A DNA stretch of 64,000 bases, taken from assembly GCF_037975245.1 (NCBI RefSeq), contig NC_092576.1:18046111-18110110 (forward strand), read 5' to 3'. The position numbers and the translations under genes were made by a program. Positions 47,141 through 60,215 of the stretch are shown one piece after another (positions within the stretch are counted from its first letter, which is position 1; the number at the start of each line of letters is the position of its first letter). The notes beneath the pieces are model-generated. The model had not been told where the DNA came from and ran no database searches. It was given only the letters and a program-made list of their open reading frames with translations. The stretch is from Apostichopus japonicus. Lineage: Eukaryota > Echinodermata > Holothuroidea > Aspidochirotida > Stichopodidae.

Positions 47141-48363
47141 TCCCTAGAAGAGTTATCAGCAAAAGTAACTCTTCGTGGCGAGGAGGACCGTGATCTGTGC
47201 GATTGATCACGATAGTTGGAGTTACCCTGGGCTTTAGGTGTCTGTTGATAATCTGAGTTCCCATGAGGACTTGGTGACCTTTGAGACTGAACCCTAGGAC
47301 TGGGAGAACGGATTACAGAGCGATGGGGGCTAGGCGAAAAACGCCTGGATTCATGTGAGTTAAATCGATGAGGGCTAGGCGAAAAACGCCTAGATTCATG
47401 TGAGCCTGTGTTATGTGGAGAAGGACCACGCGTCGAATGGCCAGTCCTATAAGGAGAGGGACTTCGAAAAGGCTGACGAAATTCATTATTACGGGGTGAA
47501 TAATGACGATATCTAGATTGGGGGGACCTATAATTTTGATCATAAGCACCTTCGGACCGAGAGTCTTTTGAGGATGAGATAAATTCTCCTACCTTAAGAC
47601 ACAGGTTACTAACCTGTTCAGTCAAGCTTGTCACAGACTGAACTAAAATTTTGGTTTGGTCAGGAACATCTGCATTAAGTGTTCCCACTAAGGGTTGTGC
47701 ACCGGGTAAGGTTGAAGGATAAGGGGGAATAACCATAGTTGGAGTTGAACCATGCATCCTGCTCGCCTCTATTGCACGCTCAGCCTGCATGGAAATGCGC
47801 AGCGCCTCTTGTAAATTTGTTACGCCATGTTCGTGGCATTTTTGTACCAGGGCTACATCTAAACCAGCCAAAAATCGACGAAAGATTTCACATTGCTGTG
47901 CCCTTTCATCATAATCAGGGAATGCGTCTGCCACAAGGCGTGTTAGCTCAGCCGCATAAACCTGTATAGCTTCACCAGGATAACGGGGTCGGGCATTTAT
48001 GAAGGCTTGAAAGGTCGCTTTGTGCTGACGCTGACCAAAGACGTCCTTTAACTTTTCCTTAACAAGGGAAAAATCATTCTTAATTCCCTGAGATAAGCTG
48101 TCCCAATAACAAAATGCACCACCAGCTAATCTAGAGGGGAGAAGACGTGGAACGTCTTGCGGACTGACATTATTGGCCTGTAAGGCAATCTCAAACCTAC
48201 GACACCATTGTGAAAAATCTTCACTGCCTGTACCCAGAAAAGGTGGGGGAAGTTCAACCCTAATATTATCATAATGGGGTGGTGCCATCATTTCGGTAGT
48301 ATCACCCAATAGTAGTGGGGACCTTATAGTGTTACGAGAACTGGAGCCTCTACGTCTAGGCAT
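47125..48363 (-). CDS. gag: Ty3-type Gag
   Basis: 412 codons from the ATG at 48363 (MPRRRGSSS...). The frame is open seven codons further up but only to a TTG. Residues about 40-200 form the helical capsid-like retrotransposon Gag domain, with LPPPFLGTGSEDFSQWCRRF near the start, FQAFINARPRYPGEAI in the middle and FRRFLAGLD later. The C-terminal third is rich in Ser, Arg and Pro with repeated SPSPHR and SHESRRFSPSPHR units. There is no CCHC zinc knuckle; the Arg-rich tail may take over nucleic-acid binding. Gag is the particle protein. The stop lies directly after the -1 frameshift site. Confidence 0.9.
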   Translation of the reverse strand: MPRRRGSSSRNTIRSPLLLGDTTEMMAPPHYDNIRVELPPPFLGTGSEDFSQWCRRFEIALQANNVSPQDVPRLLPSRLAGGAFCYWDSLSQGIKNDFSLVKEKLKDVFGQRQHKATFQAFINARPRYPGEAIQVYAAELTRLVADAFPDYDERAQQCEIFRRFLAGLDVALVQKCHEHGVTNLQEALRISMQAERAIEASRMHGSTPTMVIPPYPSTLPGAQPLVGTLNADVPDQTKILVQSVTSLTEQVSNLCLKVGEFISSSKDSRSEGAYDQNYRSPQSRYRHYSPRNNEFRQPFRSPSPYRTGHSTRGPSPHNTGSHESRRFSPSPHRFNSHESRRFSPSPHRSVIRSPSPRVQSQRSPSPHGNSDYQQTPKAQGNSNYRDQSHRSRSSSPRRVTFADNSSRDLNMQ

Positions 48364-48979
48364 AAAGTTTTTGGCGAAGAACAATGAAATTCAGTTTCAC
48401 CAGTTTAAAATAAATACAATATCCTAAAAATATATATACCAGTTGGGGGTGCCTGTAAACAGTCTATACTCAACAATATGTGTACCAGAATGGATAATCT
48501 GTGACCACACTAGGCTATTTGGCCTTTTAAAGAAAACTGTTTCTAACAATTCAAAATTTCAGGTAGATAACCAAACATAGGGGAGTGAAAAGTGGGAACG
48601 AGGGTTAAAAATATTACGAATATTATTTATCATCTAAATAATTCAACTTACTCAAGTAATATATCGTATAATACAGTATTTTAATAAACTGGTACTGGTT
48701 CTGGTACTGGTAGTAGTGGTACTGGTTATGGTTAGGACAGGCGCCGTTGTGTTGGGCTCGTTGGTTAGGCTTCGTTAACGTCGGGCCTACACCTAAATTT
48801 GTCGCTAACTCCCAAATCTGGTGTCTATCCTAATTTAATTCTCTAATTCACTTTTATGGGTTGATCTTCGTTCCTAAGCACTTAAAAAAATTCTAAAGTA
48901 TAATCTAAACTACAAACAAAAACTTGGTAGAAGTACTGCACTCAGACATCAACGTCTACGGACCTGGATAGGCATCGGC
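48364..48979 (-). other. 5' leader of the LTR retrotransposon
   Basis: About 0.6 kb upstream of gag with no open frame. GGTACTGG-type short repeats occur near 48690-48730. In a normal element its upstream end would meet the primer-binding site and 5' LTR; here it meets the 21-bp repeat and a plus-sense LTR half. Confidence 0.6.
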
Positions 48980-49468
<489 letters not shown>

Positions 49469-50280
49469 GAAAACCAGAGAAATAAGATACGACTCATAAT
49501 TGAAAAATAAGGAGTAAAGTTTTAGAAAATGTATTAGAATTTCGGTCACCTTGGGGCCTTCGTTAGCAATACTTGGCAGTCGAATGAAAATGAAATGAAA
49601 ATATACTAACACAATGAAAGTATGACGCTAGATAAGTGTAAGTTGCATTGATGGAATTAAAACCAAATAAACCATGACTATACAGGAAGCGGATGAATGA
49701 GCAAAGAACGGATAACTTGTTTGTAGAACTGATAGTTGTTAAGGCACTTAAGGGGTCCCAAGTCTTTGTCGAGGCCGGTGACTTAATACGAAAGATCCAA
49801 TCGATTTCTTTACGTTTACGTTCAGTAGCGAGCCTGAAGTTGGGGGGGGGAGGGGGAATGCAGTGGCTGAAATTCCAACTTGATGGGTTTTGGAGCCAGA
49901 AAATTCCGACTGCTGCCTTGTACCCCCACCCGCACTACTCGTGAACGATACGGTCAGTGTTAGTCAGACATCCCATCTTTCGCGACTGCAATTTTGTTCC
50001 GAATTTTTTGCGGTACATTTGTAGCACTGGCCCTCACTTCACAAACTTATTATTCACTCTGGTAAAGCGGGTAAGCAACTGAGTTTAGTTATCTGCTTGA
50101 TAGGCTACATAGACTACTAACTACAAAAGCTATGTTAATGTAACAATGGGGAAAACCTTTTTTTCAACAAATTATATTCGACGACATAGTGAATTACCCC
50201 AAAATACAGTGCTTTTTCCTAGCGCGCTTAATATTATTTTCTTGGGGGGGGGGGGGGGCTATTTATCACTCACATGTTCA
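49469..50280. other. Intergenic, nothing recognised
   Basis: Two G-runs (near 49841 and 50245). No gene or element boundary supported. Confidence 0.4.
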
Positions 50281-50294
50281 CTTCATTCCAACTG

Positions 50295-50625
50295 AGCATT
50301 GGGAATGAAATGAATACTTAAACATTTTGCAGAAAAATGTTGAGTTGACGACTGATACGATAAGTTATCAATTAAACATTTTGCAGAAATTTTTCAATTG
50401 CTCCATTGGAATGAAGTGAACAATTGAACATTTTGCCAAAAAATGTCCAATTGACGAGATAAGATATGTTGTCAATTAAACATTTTGCAGAAAATTTTTC
50501 AATTGCTCAGATGGAATGAAGTGAACAACTGAACATTTTGCAGCAAAATGTCCAATTCACGAGATATGATAAGTTGTCAATTAAACATTTTGTAGAAAAT
50601 TGTTCAATTGCTCAGTTAAAGCAAC
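50295..50625 (+). repeat. Three tandem units of about 105 bp
   Basis: GGAATGAA recurs at 50302, 50408 and 50513. Each unit contains two related halves built on CAATTAAACATTTTGCAG and GAACATTTTGC. The third unit includes the near-perfect palindrome ACATTTTGCAGCAAAATGT. No coding. Confidence 0.8.
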
Positions 50626-51905
50626 TAAGAAATCCAATTTTTTTTTTTATTTTTTGTAAGATTTTATCTTGTTATCTAAACAATTTACTGAAAAATTTCA
50701 CCCTATGGGGCAAAGTTTTTCTCATGTCGATGGCACTTTAAAGCTTCCGTAGATAAGCATTGAGCGTTTTTATCGTATACGTTGTACAGTAGTTTTATTA
50801 GGCGTTTTTTTTACAGTATTCAAAATCACACGAAGTTTTGTATGGTGGAGTATAAAGATCGCGAGATGCAATTTCTAAATTTGACAAGGAAAACGTGGTA
50901 AATATGACTGATTAAAGGTCAATTTTGACCAAAAATTGTAGGTCACTCACAAATTACAAGAATATATGAAATTAGAGTGCGACAGTCGGAAAAATTAGAG
51001 TGAGAGAGTCGGAAATTCGGACTGTCGCACTCAAATTTTCCAACTATCATCAGTTTTACAAAGATTAGGGGTGGGGTGTGAGACACCCCCACCCCTCTAG
51101 CGACGTCCCTGAGTGTACGTATACACACGGCACGTCGAATAATAAACGGGCGAAACTCGCAGTGTCCTGCATTACCATTGAACTTCTGAGTTCGTATATT
51201 TTTCAAGAAACCGACACGGATACATACGACAACGTATACCAATATGTAAATGTCTCTCAAGATCGGTATGTCATAGGCACCTAGATGACTGAATTTCCCA
51301 GTGAGGTAAAATTCCTCCTAGATGGTAATCAAACGGTTTAAGAATTTTACCCAAAGGTGACCATATTTTAATATGGAGCATATATGGGGCCAATACATCA
51401 TAACTTTAAGCCTTCGAAATAACCTATTGTAGTTGCATATAACAAGGTTTGAACCTAACTGGAGACCAAAACTTCCCCGTATGCAACACCTTTGAAAAAT
51501 AAAGAGGTGCGGGGGGGGGGGGGGGTCGGAAAGAGGATTCAAGAAAGTTTGTAATATATAGGCTTCTTAAATAGTGCAGTTCCTAAAGGGTCTACTCGTT
51601 TGTATTGGGTTTTAATGCCTTCTGAATCGCTTAATTTTCAAACAGTTTCTGTGAAGACTACTATATTTCAGTCATACTTTCTCAAGCGTGGGCACAATGC
51701 CTAAGCGTGGGCACAATAAAGTTACTGTCACACATGCATGTTAACCAAAATGTATATGTGTAGTGTATGCGGCTGCGTGCAGTACATATTTTGTCTATGT
51801 ATATATGTTAATCGTAATGTCTCTTTCCCGTGTTGATAGACGGGCTATAGTATGGGGTGCCTCCTATGATAGTAAGAAACCCGTTACCATTAAGTACCAT
51901 TGACG
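50626..51905. other. Intergenic, nothing recognised
   Basis: Includes a short inverted pair GTGGGGTGTGAGACACCCCCAC near 51071-51093 and a G-run near 51510. No gene supported. Confidence 0.4.
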
Positions 51906-51909
51906 TACC

Positions 51910-52255
51910 CATCTGTGGCGTCGCCAAGGGGGGGGGGGGGGCTGGGGCCTGAAAAAAATCGTGCCCCCAGGTGCCCTTCCCCTTCAGATGCGGTTGTAGT
52001 GTTAAAAAAAATACTCAGACAAAAAACTTTATTTGCCTAAATAAATTAAAAACATCAATATTGGACAGATGCAAGCCCGAAAATTACTTCAAGTTGCTAA
52101 ATATAGCACCAGATTGCATCTGAGGACCCTTAAAATTGATCCAAAATTCACAAAGTGGAAGGGAGAACTTTCCCCTATCACCCCTCCCACAGGACGGCAT
52201 TTAACAATACACATTGTGCCTCCATAAGTAAGTGATGTTCCCCCCCCCCCCCCCT
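51910..52255 (+). repeat. Diverged GC-rich hAT-type MITE
   Basis: Begins CTGTGGCGTCGCCAAGG followed by a long G-run. The interior phrases AGCACCAGATTGCATCTGAGG and CCCCTCCCACAGG resemble the MITE family at 35.8 and 39.4 kb. It ends near a long C-run at 52241-52254. Termini too decayed to show a target duplication. Confidence 0.45.
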
Positions 52256-54660
52256 GTACTACATGAAATTGGACAGTAGTGATGGATGAAGAACCCGAAG
52301 TACATCTGTTTTTCCGTATCACATATTATTTCACAAAAATTACAAAATTTAAACCCCAATGACGTGCGGGCATAATCTATACGAATTCAATACATCACTA
52401 ACTATAGGTGGTGGCGAGATCCTCAACCCTAAATGTGATAGATTTTGTGTATAACTTCTGCATATCAGTTTCCAATCTTATTTCCGAAAATTTTAATCAA
52501 TAAGAAGTGCTGAATGTGAACAAATCCTAAATGAGAGTATATGCCTAGAGTCGGCGAATAAACAATTTTGGTTGTAAAATGTATACATGATATTTTTCTC
52601 AAATTGATACATATGACCTTGAATTTTACCCATCTTTTTAATTGTGTTAATGACAATGACATATGTAAAGGAGGATTTTGTAACACCTTTAGATCCAGAG
52701 ATATGTGTGTTTTCCACGTCGCAAAAAGTACGCCCTCTATTCCATCTTGTTGCTAAAATGTGTTTTTTCCCTCTTTTGTTGGAGACTAGGTATTTTCCTT
52801 TATATTGTAACATGATTCAGCTAGGAGTTGATCACAATGCACAGAGTAAATTGGTAAATTTGTATAATTATATTCCAAACAAAATTGAAATAACCCTATC
52901 AATTAGACACAAGCATTTTACTGTTTTCCAAAATTATCATGGAAGTTTGATGTATTTTGCCACATTAGGAGGCTTTAAATGTATTGTCAATGTTAGTGCG
53001 ATTAATTAAGTGAAAATAGCTATGGCTGTAGAAAATCGGAGGGTTGAGCGCCGTAGGCTAGGACTATATTGTAATGGACTTGTCGCAACAGAAATGTGTA
53101 TGTGTTTGTGTATGGGTGAGGCGGGGGGGGTGGGGATATAATGATATTCTTTATAGCAAGTGATTTTAATGTTATGATCACAAGCTGGCTGAAAAAATAT
53201 ACCATAATATATCTTACAAGCATGCAGCTATTTTTTTTGGTTGGGGGGGGGGTGGTCAGGTCGACCGTTGTTTATATAGGATCAGCAAAGTCGTTGGGAG
53301 CTGGGGTTAGCATCGATGTGGGGCAGATCTCCATGCCCCTGCCCCCATATCCCACCGTGCTACTGTTTACAAACAAGTGAAAGCGAAATTTTCCAAATGT
53401 ATCCATGTAAACCACAAATGAATACTTCTACAGAAAGGCTAACCTAACACAAATAAGACTATAGGCATGCATGTGTGTTTGACAAGTAATACTGATGAGA
53501 ACTCCGCATAGTGCATATTTTTACACAGTACAACTAAACAAGTCTACTACAGTACTATTATAAAAGTTACCAGCGTTAGCCTTTTCACACAATAGATCTA
53601 GCGTATTTTTTCACCTTTCTAGGATTCCAGCATACGTTTTATCAAAAATCGCACCAAATCGGTAATTCACAAAATAATTACTTTGTTTTCTGAAACTTTG
53701 AGACCAAATTACCACTTGGCAACCCAATAAAATATATTTATAGGCTTCCGTGGCTTTTACACTATAATACCGCGTGAACTGTTTTAATATTAATGGGTTT
53801 TTCATACTTGGATTTTTCATTAGGACTGAATCAGCATTTTTGTAAAATCCACAGTTAATTTTCTTGTATTATTTCCTGATTGTTATTAACCGTTTTAACT
53901 TGTTAAAATAATCACTAGACTGCCTATGATATGAATCAGTGCAACGAGCAGTCAACGAATTATTGAAAACAACACATAACAAGTGAGTGAAACTGATTAT
54001 CTAGCGTTTTCTGGGGTTTTATTTTGGCAAATCTAACGTTTTATTGTTACTTGTCGCTGGTAACCCTGATTATTATTATGCTAACCGTAAATGACCTTTG
54101 GCCACCCCGTACTAGTTTTTAGTGATTGACAGATCAGCTGTGCCGCAACCCATTACAACTCCCTGGTAGTACAGTAGATACTGTAGTGTAATCGCACAAA
54201 AACATCGTGTGTTATGACACATGTCACATACGTTGTACTCCCTGTCCCAGGGCAACTCCGAATATTGAGCCCATCGTTTTAAATTCTACACTTGTTGCTA
54301 GCGTCCATACTGACACGATTTTTATCGTCAACTCTTCTTCGAAATCGGGTGTTTTTCGTAAAAAGCATGCATCCTGAATTCCTGACCATCGTCGATACAA
54401 TACTATATAATAATCATAACTGACCTATGAATCTAACGTAGCATTGTCACTCTAGGCTACAAACTTTGAAAAAGAAAGTTTTGGACCAAATGTACTACTA
54501 GTACGCGATTTCCGGCTGCGAATGACACATTTCCAATCCGAATTTTTTACCGGCCCGGGCAAGGATCAGATCCATAGTACGGCTCGAGTGCAAATGCGAC
54601 TGGATCAATGCATCAGTTTACCCCGTGGAGAGATGATCGTCTGATAAAATCAGAGGACCT
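52256..54660. other. Intergenic, no supported gene
   Basis: A 121-codon open frame at 52644-53009 has no recognised domain and no flanking splice evidence. G-runs near 53123 and 53243. Nothing else supported. Confidence 0.4.
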
Positions 54661-54673
54661 GATCTGGATCTTG

Positions 54674-54712
54674 TATAAAAGCACAAGTCCAAGAACAGAT
54701 TTAAGAACTTAG
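54674..54712 (+). promoter_or_regulatory. TATA box and possible first-exon splice donor
   Basis: TATAAAA at 54674-54680 is followed 32 bases later by CTTAG|GTAAGTG, a near-consensus 5' splice site after 54712. This would make a short non-coding first exon for the transposase-like exons that follow on the same strand. Inferred from motifs only. Confidence 0.4.
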
Positions 54713-55123
54713 GTAAGTGCTAATTTTCAAATTTAATCTTTATAGCAGCAAATATGCTTATATACTTCATTATTGCATACTGTACATGGTGCATATTGCT
54801 ATAATTTATTTCAGGCTTTTCCAGTTACAAACATCCCCCTCCCCCCCCCCAAGAAAAAATAACAAAACAAATAACAGTTTTGGCATATATATGTCCCTGC
54901 ATGGTCCAGTGTGCAGATTTTTACTCACATTTGTTGCTCTCACTATGTGTGATTGTGGGAACTAGGGACTGTGGCCCAATGGCTAGGAAAATTATTGAAG
55001 GTCAGGCTATTTTATTGAAGTTAATGAGTTTTGTCCTTTTTTACAAGTTGTACTGAAGTTTGGTAGAACAGTACCATTTTGACAAAATATTGTCAACTAA
55101 AAATTCACTTTTCAACATTGCAG

Positions 55124-55363
55124 CATTGATACTGACATTGGAGAAGTCCTTTCCCTCCATACATCCACATACAGTACCTCTCAGATGTGCAAGATTTCTT
55201 AACAGGGCTACACAGTCTGCATAAAGTACTAACCTCAGAAGCAATCAATCACAACAATATTGTCTTGCCTGATTGCAACTCCATTGTGGAAATAAAACCT
55301 GAAAACTTTGTCCCTTTGGTTGTGGTCAAACAGTGTGTCAATAAAGGATCATATGACACCTAG
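55124..55363 (+). pseudogene. Exon-like open stretch, family not recognised
   Basis: Acceptor TTTTCAACATTGCAG ends at 55123. A frame open from 55136 to TAG at 55361 reads YLSDVQDFLTGLHSLHKVL, then PDCNSIVEIKPENFVPLVVV. Composition is protein-like. The frame closest to the acceptor differs, so there may be a small frameshift. It may be an early exon of the transposase-like gene downstream. Confidence 0.35.
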
Positions 55364-55692
55364 CCAGTTCCTATCACAGTGTAAGGCAGTCTATACTGCA
55401 GCAACCAACAGTGAATATATACAGTCTTCAAAAGCAGGGTTAACCACAGAAAGGGAGTAAAACTGTTGAGCAGTGGTCATGCTCTGAGGACTTACTCTTT
55501 CAATGCATGCCTTTGGATACTGTTTCACCAGGGAGCTGCTAGTAGCAGCTCCCTGGCTCATGTTATTGTGGTGTGCAGCTGAGTAAATGAAGATTTAGTT
55601 GTGCTCATTTGTCATTGTGCTCCACTTTAATGGGAAACAAAATGTGTGAAGGAAACCTAACAAATTTTAACAAATTACCAGTTTTCTGTCAG

Positions 55693-55899
55693 AATGTAAA
55701 GAGGATGATCCTGACAAATTGGACATTGAGCCAACTCTTTTCTCATCTCCACACAAAAGCAAGGGAAATACATCCCTACCTAATACACTTAAAAGGAACG
55801 TGAGCATGGATAATGAAATGGAAAATTTGGAAGAGGAACCAACTTTAAATAATCATACTAAAACAAAACTTTCACTGTCGTTTGAATGGGGCAGTCACT
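55693..55899 (+). pseudogene. Exon-like acidic segment of transposase-like gene
   Basis: Acceptor TTTTCTGTCAG and donor-like CACT|GTGAGT bracket a frame reading CKEDDPDKLDIEPTLFSS and NEMENLEEEPTLNN: acidic, low-complexity, as in the N-terminal region of many transposon proteins. No domain. The link to the next exon is by proximity; phase is not preserved as read. Confidence 0.35.
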
Positions 55900-56062
55900 G
55901 TGAGTCACAACATCAGTACTATTTCTCCAGATACAACAAATGATTCGCTGCAGTTGTACCTTGACATAAGTTCAAATGGAAGTAGTAGCAGTAGCTTTGG
56001 TATTGCCAGAGATTTTTCTGCATCAATTTCTTCATGTGATCAAAACCTTTTTTATTCACCAG

Positions 56063-56657
56063 GAGTGAGAAAAAACGAAGGAGACGCAATCAAGCATTTG
56101 ATCCACTGCCTATGTTCCAATCTGATTGCTGTGATGGTAGCTGTATCAAATCGCTTTCTTACGATGACCTAGAACAGTCTTTTCTAGAGGTTAGTGAAGT
56201 GAGGGAAACTGAGCTAAAGCAATTCACTCTGGACAAGATTTGGATTCATCAGGAAAGATCATGTCACACCTGAGACAAATCTTGTTCTATTTATGTAATT
56301 TGTGGGAAGATTGTATGTGAGAAAGCATTTTGTATGTTCTTTGGTATTAGTAGCAAGTTATTCAAAGATTGTCTGAAATAATTTCAAGTTGGCAAGAAAA
56401 ATGCAATTCATGGCAATAAAGGCAAGAAAAGGATGAGAACAAAAACTCCATTTGCACTAGCTTGGATGAGGTGTTTATTTGAACATATTGGAGATTACAT
56501 GCCCCACAAAACAGAAGTGCACCTTCCAGTGTCATACACAAAGACTTCTCTCCATGCACGCATGAATAAGGAAATGATAGAAATTGGCATTGGTGAACAA
56601 AGCATCATTTCCAAGGAATACTTTATGGAAATCTTTAGAAGAGTTCAAGATTCCTAA
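56063..56657 (+). pseudogene. Transposase-like protein, N-terminal/middle exon with two stops
   Basis: Acceptor TTTTTTATTCACCAG leads into about 197 codons in one frame, interrupted only by TGA at 56271 and TAA at 56378. It reads KKRRRRNQAFDPLP, a Cys pair region (SDCCDGSCIKSLS), then ICGKIVCEKAFCMFFGIS, NAIHGNKGKKRMRTKTPFAL and TEVHLPVSYTKTSLH. The G-K-x-V-C-x-x-x-F and H-G-N-x-G order is shared with a widespread, poorly named family of animal transposase-like proteins whose later exons are found at 60.5-61.8 kb. Both stops could come from C-to-T changes (CGA to TGA, CAA to TAA). AATAAA follows at 56727-56732. Confidence 0.55.
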
Positions 56658-56732
56658 TTATTTTATCTTGTGAATGTGCATGGATTTATGACAGTTATTG
56701 TTGCATACATTGCATGGGAAAAGGGGAATAAA

Positions 56733-58930
56733 ATTTCAAATTCCTCATAGCTAGTAGCTTTAAATTGATTAACTAGCATGAAGACATTGATAAAGTATAC
56801 TGAAACTTGTGAGGTCGAAAGTGCTGTTGTAAGACTGTTTTGCCAAAATTCAATTTCACACAAGCAATAGCTGTGTACATTACAAATGATAACTTTCAAG
56901 TACTGTACATAGTCTGCTGATCAATCACAATTGGTGGGTTTTAGCCTGGGGTGTCAAAACCACAGGCATTGCATCCTTTTATCTTTGCTGACTATGGAGG
57001 CTTTAACTTCATACAATCCAGTGACATTTAATCTGTTTAGTTAACTACATGTGCAGTCCATTAAACATTTCTTCAGAAAAATTCATGTGTCTCTATTGTT
57101 AGCTTCAGCTTCAGCAAGCACAAAGACTGTACTGTACATACTGGAGAGAATACACCTCACAGCTAGTGTGCCACTAAAGCTGCATTATCATTCCTTAAAA
57201 AACATTAGAATTATTGTCAAAAATTTTGATTTAAAGAAGTTCTAAAGGACATGTTACATAAGTTTGATTGCAACCTCCACTCAAATCAGGAGTAAAAGTG
57301 CTTTCTGCTGAAATGTCAATGAACAACTCCCTTAGATAGTGACATTTTCAGAAAGTTCCCCCAAATATGCCAGAAATTAAAATATGCTTACCTTTGGTCA
57401 AACTTCTTTAATTGTTTTAATTTCCACCTTTGAGGACATTTACCTCAACTGTCCGGGAAAATGATTAGGGTCTTATTTCCAAACATCCCTATCAATTGGT
57501 CTAATAAATAACATGAGAAGATGTTGTACAGCTTTACTTGTTCTTTTCTCAATAGCAACTCTAAACACCCTATACTCCTTTAAAGGAATTCTCTAAAGTA
57601 CCTAAAAGAATGCTTAACTTTAGTTATAATTAGTAACAAAATTCAACATGCTCATTGCATTATTCTATGGGTATTCATAAAAACAACATGGTTCAAATTG
57701 ACACAATTAAACTCTATCACTAATCACTACATAACTTTTTCTTGATTAGGTTAAGCAGTTCAATTTTACACCATTGTGTGAAGTAAAACTTATACTTTAA
57801 ATGCTTAATTAAAGTATTTCAACACTATATTTTTCTAGACGACTGAGTTTACTGTGGGTGGTACTTGAAAGAGGTAGCGGAAAGAACAAGGAGTGGAAAG
57901 AAAAATGAAGAATGCCGACAATTGCAAGAAGTTTATCTTAATCATCTTAAGTGAGTCAAAATATTTTACTAATTTAGAGTTAAAAGTTGATGTCTGCTTT
58001 CCTTTTTGAATCCTTGCAGAAGTCAAAAGCAATAGAAAGACTATCTATTCCTTCAAGTCCTCTATATGTGTGGGTGTGTCAGTGATGCTCCTAGTTAACA
58101 CTTATGTCTTTCAAAAACTTTCTTGAACTACAAATTGGATATAGTAGCCCTAACTAAGATGATAAACCCTAAAGTTCAGAGAAAGGTCATTGGATCGGTC
58201 TCAATTTTTCGTAACAAGTAACTAAAATGGCAGAAAATGAGATAGCCTGGGTCTTTTCTGGCCCTACTTTGAGTGTGCTCTATATTCACAAGCAAAGGCA
58301 TGTTTGAGTTTTACTTTCCATAGGATCCTTGCCCAGTAGTAGTTGTACGGGAAAAGTGCAAAAAAAAAGTCAAGCGGGTGGTACGTTTTATGAACAGCGC
58401 CCTCAAACTTAAGAAATCTCACTTCTGGCCCTAATTGGGGGTCCATTTTGGGCCTGTGGGTATATTTCAATTTTTTTTAATACCATTTTTTCAGGAGCGT
58501 ATTGCTCCTATTTTTAGAAACTCAAGTAAAAACGTTGTGTATTTTGTGTTATCTACTCAAATTTATGACTCGAAAATTGCGAAAATCACCTCGTTCATAT
58601 GTATGAAAATGCTTGCACAAGCCGATTTGAGTAATTCAAATGACAACAACTTCTTAGCATTAGCATACAGGTGCTTAACAATTAAGAGGGTGGTCCACTA
58701 GCATAAGGGCTACCAATAAACTGCATTTCCAGGGTCATATGCCGAACGATGTCTGTGAACAGCACCCTCAAACATCACATTTTACAAATATTTTGGGCTA
58801 TTTTGGGCATTTCAAGGTCAAATTTGGTCACAATTAAAAGTTTTATTTTTGGTTTTCAATACAAACTAGTAAGATATGTATAGTTATGATGCAAAGAATG
58901 TGCTAAAACATATTTTATATAAGTTATTAA
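56733..58930. other. Presumed intron of the transposase-like gene
   Basis: No coding signal in either strand. Two related phrases around AACAGCGCCCTCAAACTT (near 58395) and AACAGCACCCTCAAACATC (near 58757) suggest a small repeat. Confidence 0.35.
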
Positions 58931-58939
58931 TGCTCTGGA

Positions 58940-60215
58940 GGGCAGCTTAAAGTGGCATATATGAGAGTTATATCAGCCCTACAGAAACATGCTTGCGAGG
59001 GCAAACAGTGGTAACATTATATCTTCATTCAAGGAGATCATGCTAACAACATTAAAAACTATTGAAATGTATTAAAAGGGTTCTGTCTAATACTCTTTGG
59101 CTCCCACCCCCCCCCCCCCCTAACACCCTCCCCATAGTGCACTATGCATATTTGTATACATGCATACAGTATGTGACTGACTTCTACTGCAAAGAGACTG
59201 CATAAACATGCATTCAAGGTATACTGAATTATTGGTATGGTCCACAGTGTGCACTATATATGTGTGTACATGTTCAGTACAGTGTTATTTTACACCAAGT
59301 ACTATTAAATACACACTGTCCAAAATAATGAACAGTATACACACTGTACATGTATTTACTGGTTAAACATTCTTTTTAAATTATTGAAAGTCTTTTAATT
59401 TATTGAATTAGCAAAAGAATTATACACTACATTGCAAATATTTAAAAAGACATTGAAATATGCACTATGCACTATACTGTATATGTGTGTACATGTTCAG
59501 TACAGTGTTGTTCTACACCAATTACTATTAAATAAACACTGTCCAAAAACATGTACAGTACACACTGCACATTTATGTACTGGTTAAACATTCTTTTTAA
59601 ATTATTGAAAGTCTTTTAATTATTGAATTAGCAAAAGCATACACTAAATTGCAAATATTTAAAATGATATTGAAATATGCACAGTATTGAATGGAATGAC
59701 CAGTACACAGTGTGTACTGTACATGATTGTGGACAGTGTGTATTTATTTAGTGCTTGGTGTAAAAATAACACTGTACTGAACATTTACACACATATATAG
59801 TGCACACTGTATGTATGCACTGGTTCACATTCATATTCTAATCTGATATAGGGTTGGGTAGAGGATGTGGGTGGGAGGGGGTGAGTTACATGCATACAGA
59901 CAATTTGAAGCAGAAGATTACCTTACCAAATAATTCAGTATACCTTGAATGCATGTTTATGCAATCTCTTTGCAGTATTAAAATTCAGTCACATATGCAT
60001 ACAAATCTGCATAGTGCACTATGGGGAGGGTGCTGGGGGGGGGGGGGTGAGAGGGAGTCAAAGAGTACTAGACAGAACCCTTTTAATAAATAACATTTCA
60101 ATAGTTTCTAATGTTGTTTTACATGGTCTCCTTGAATGAAGATACAATGTTACCACTGTTTGCCCTCGCAAGCATGTTTCTGTAGGGCTGATGTAACTCT
60201 CATGAGCCACTTTAA
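58940..60215. repeat. 1.28-kb imperfect palindrome with internal direct repeat
   Basis: The left part (58940-59240) is complementary to the right part (59930-60215), for example GCAAACAGTGGTAACATT against AATGTTACCACTGTTTGC and CATAGTGCACTATG with C-run against G-run. Inside the palindrome a unit of about 200 bases at 59260-59470 repeats at 59475-59690, with an inverted partial third copy at 59700-59810. No coding. Probably a foldback or MITE-like element inserted in the intron. Confidence 0.75.

Noticed and set aside
52644-53009. 121-codon open frame
   Set aside because: Length is unusual for AT-rich DNA but no domain, no splice signals in phase and no conserved-looking composition. Left as unsupported.
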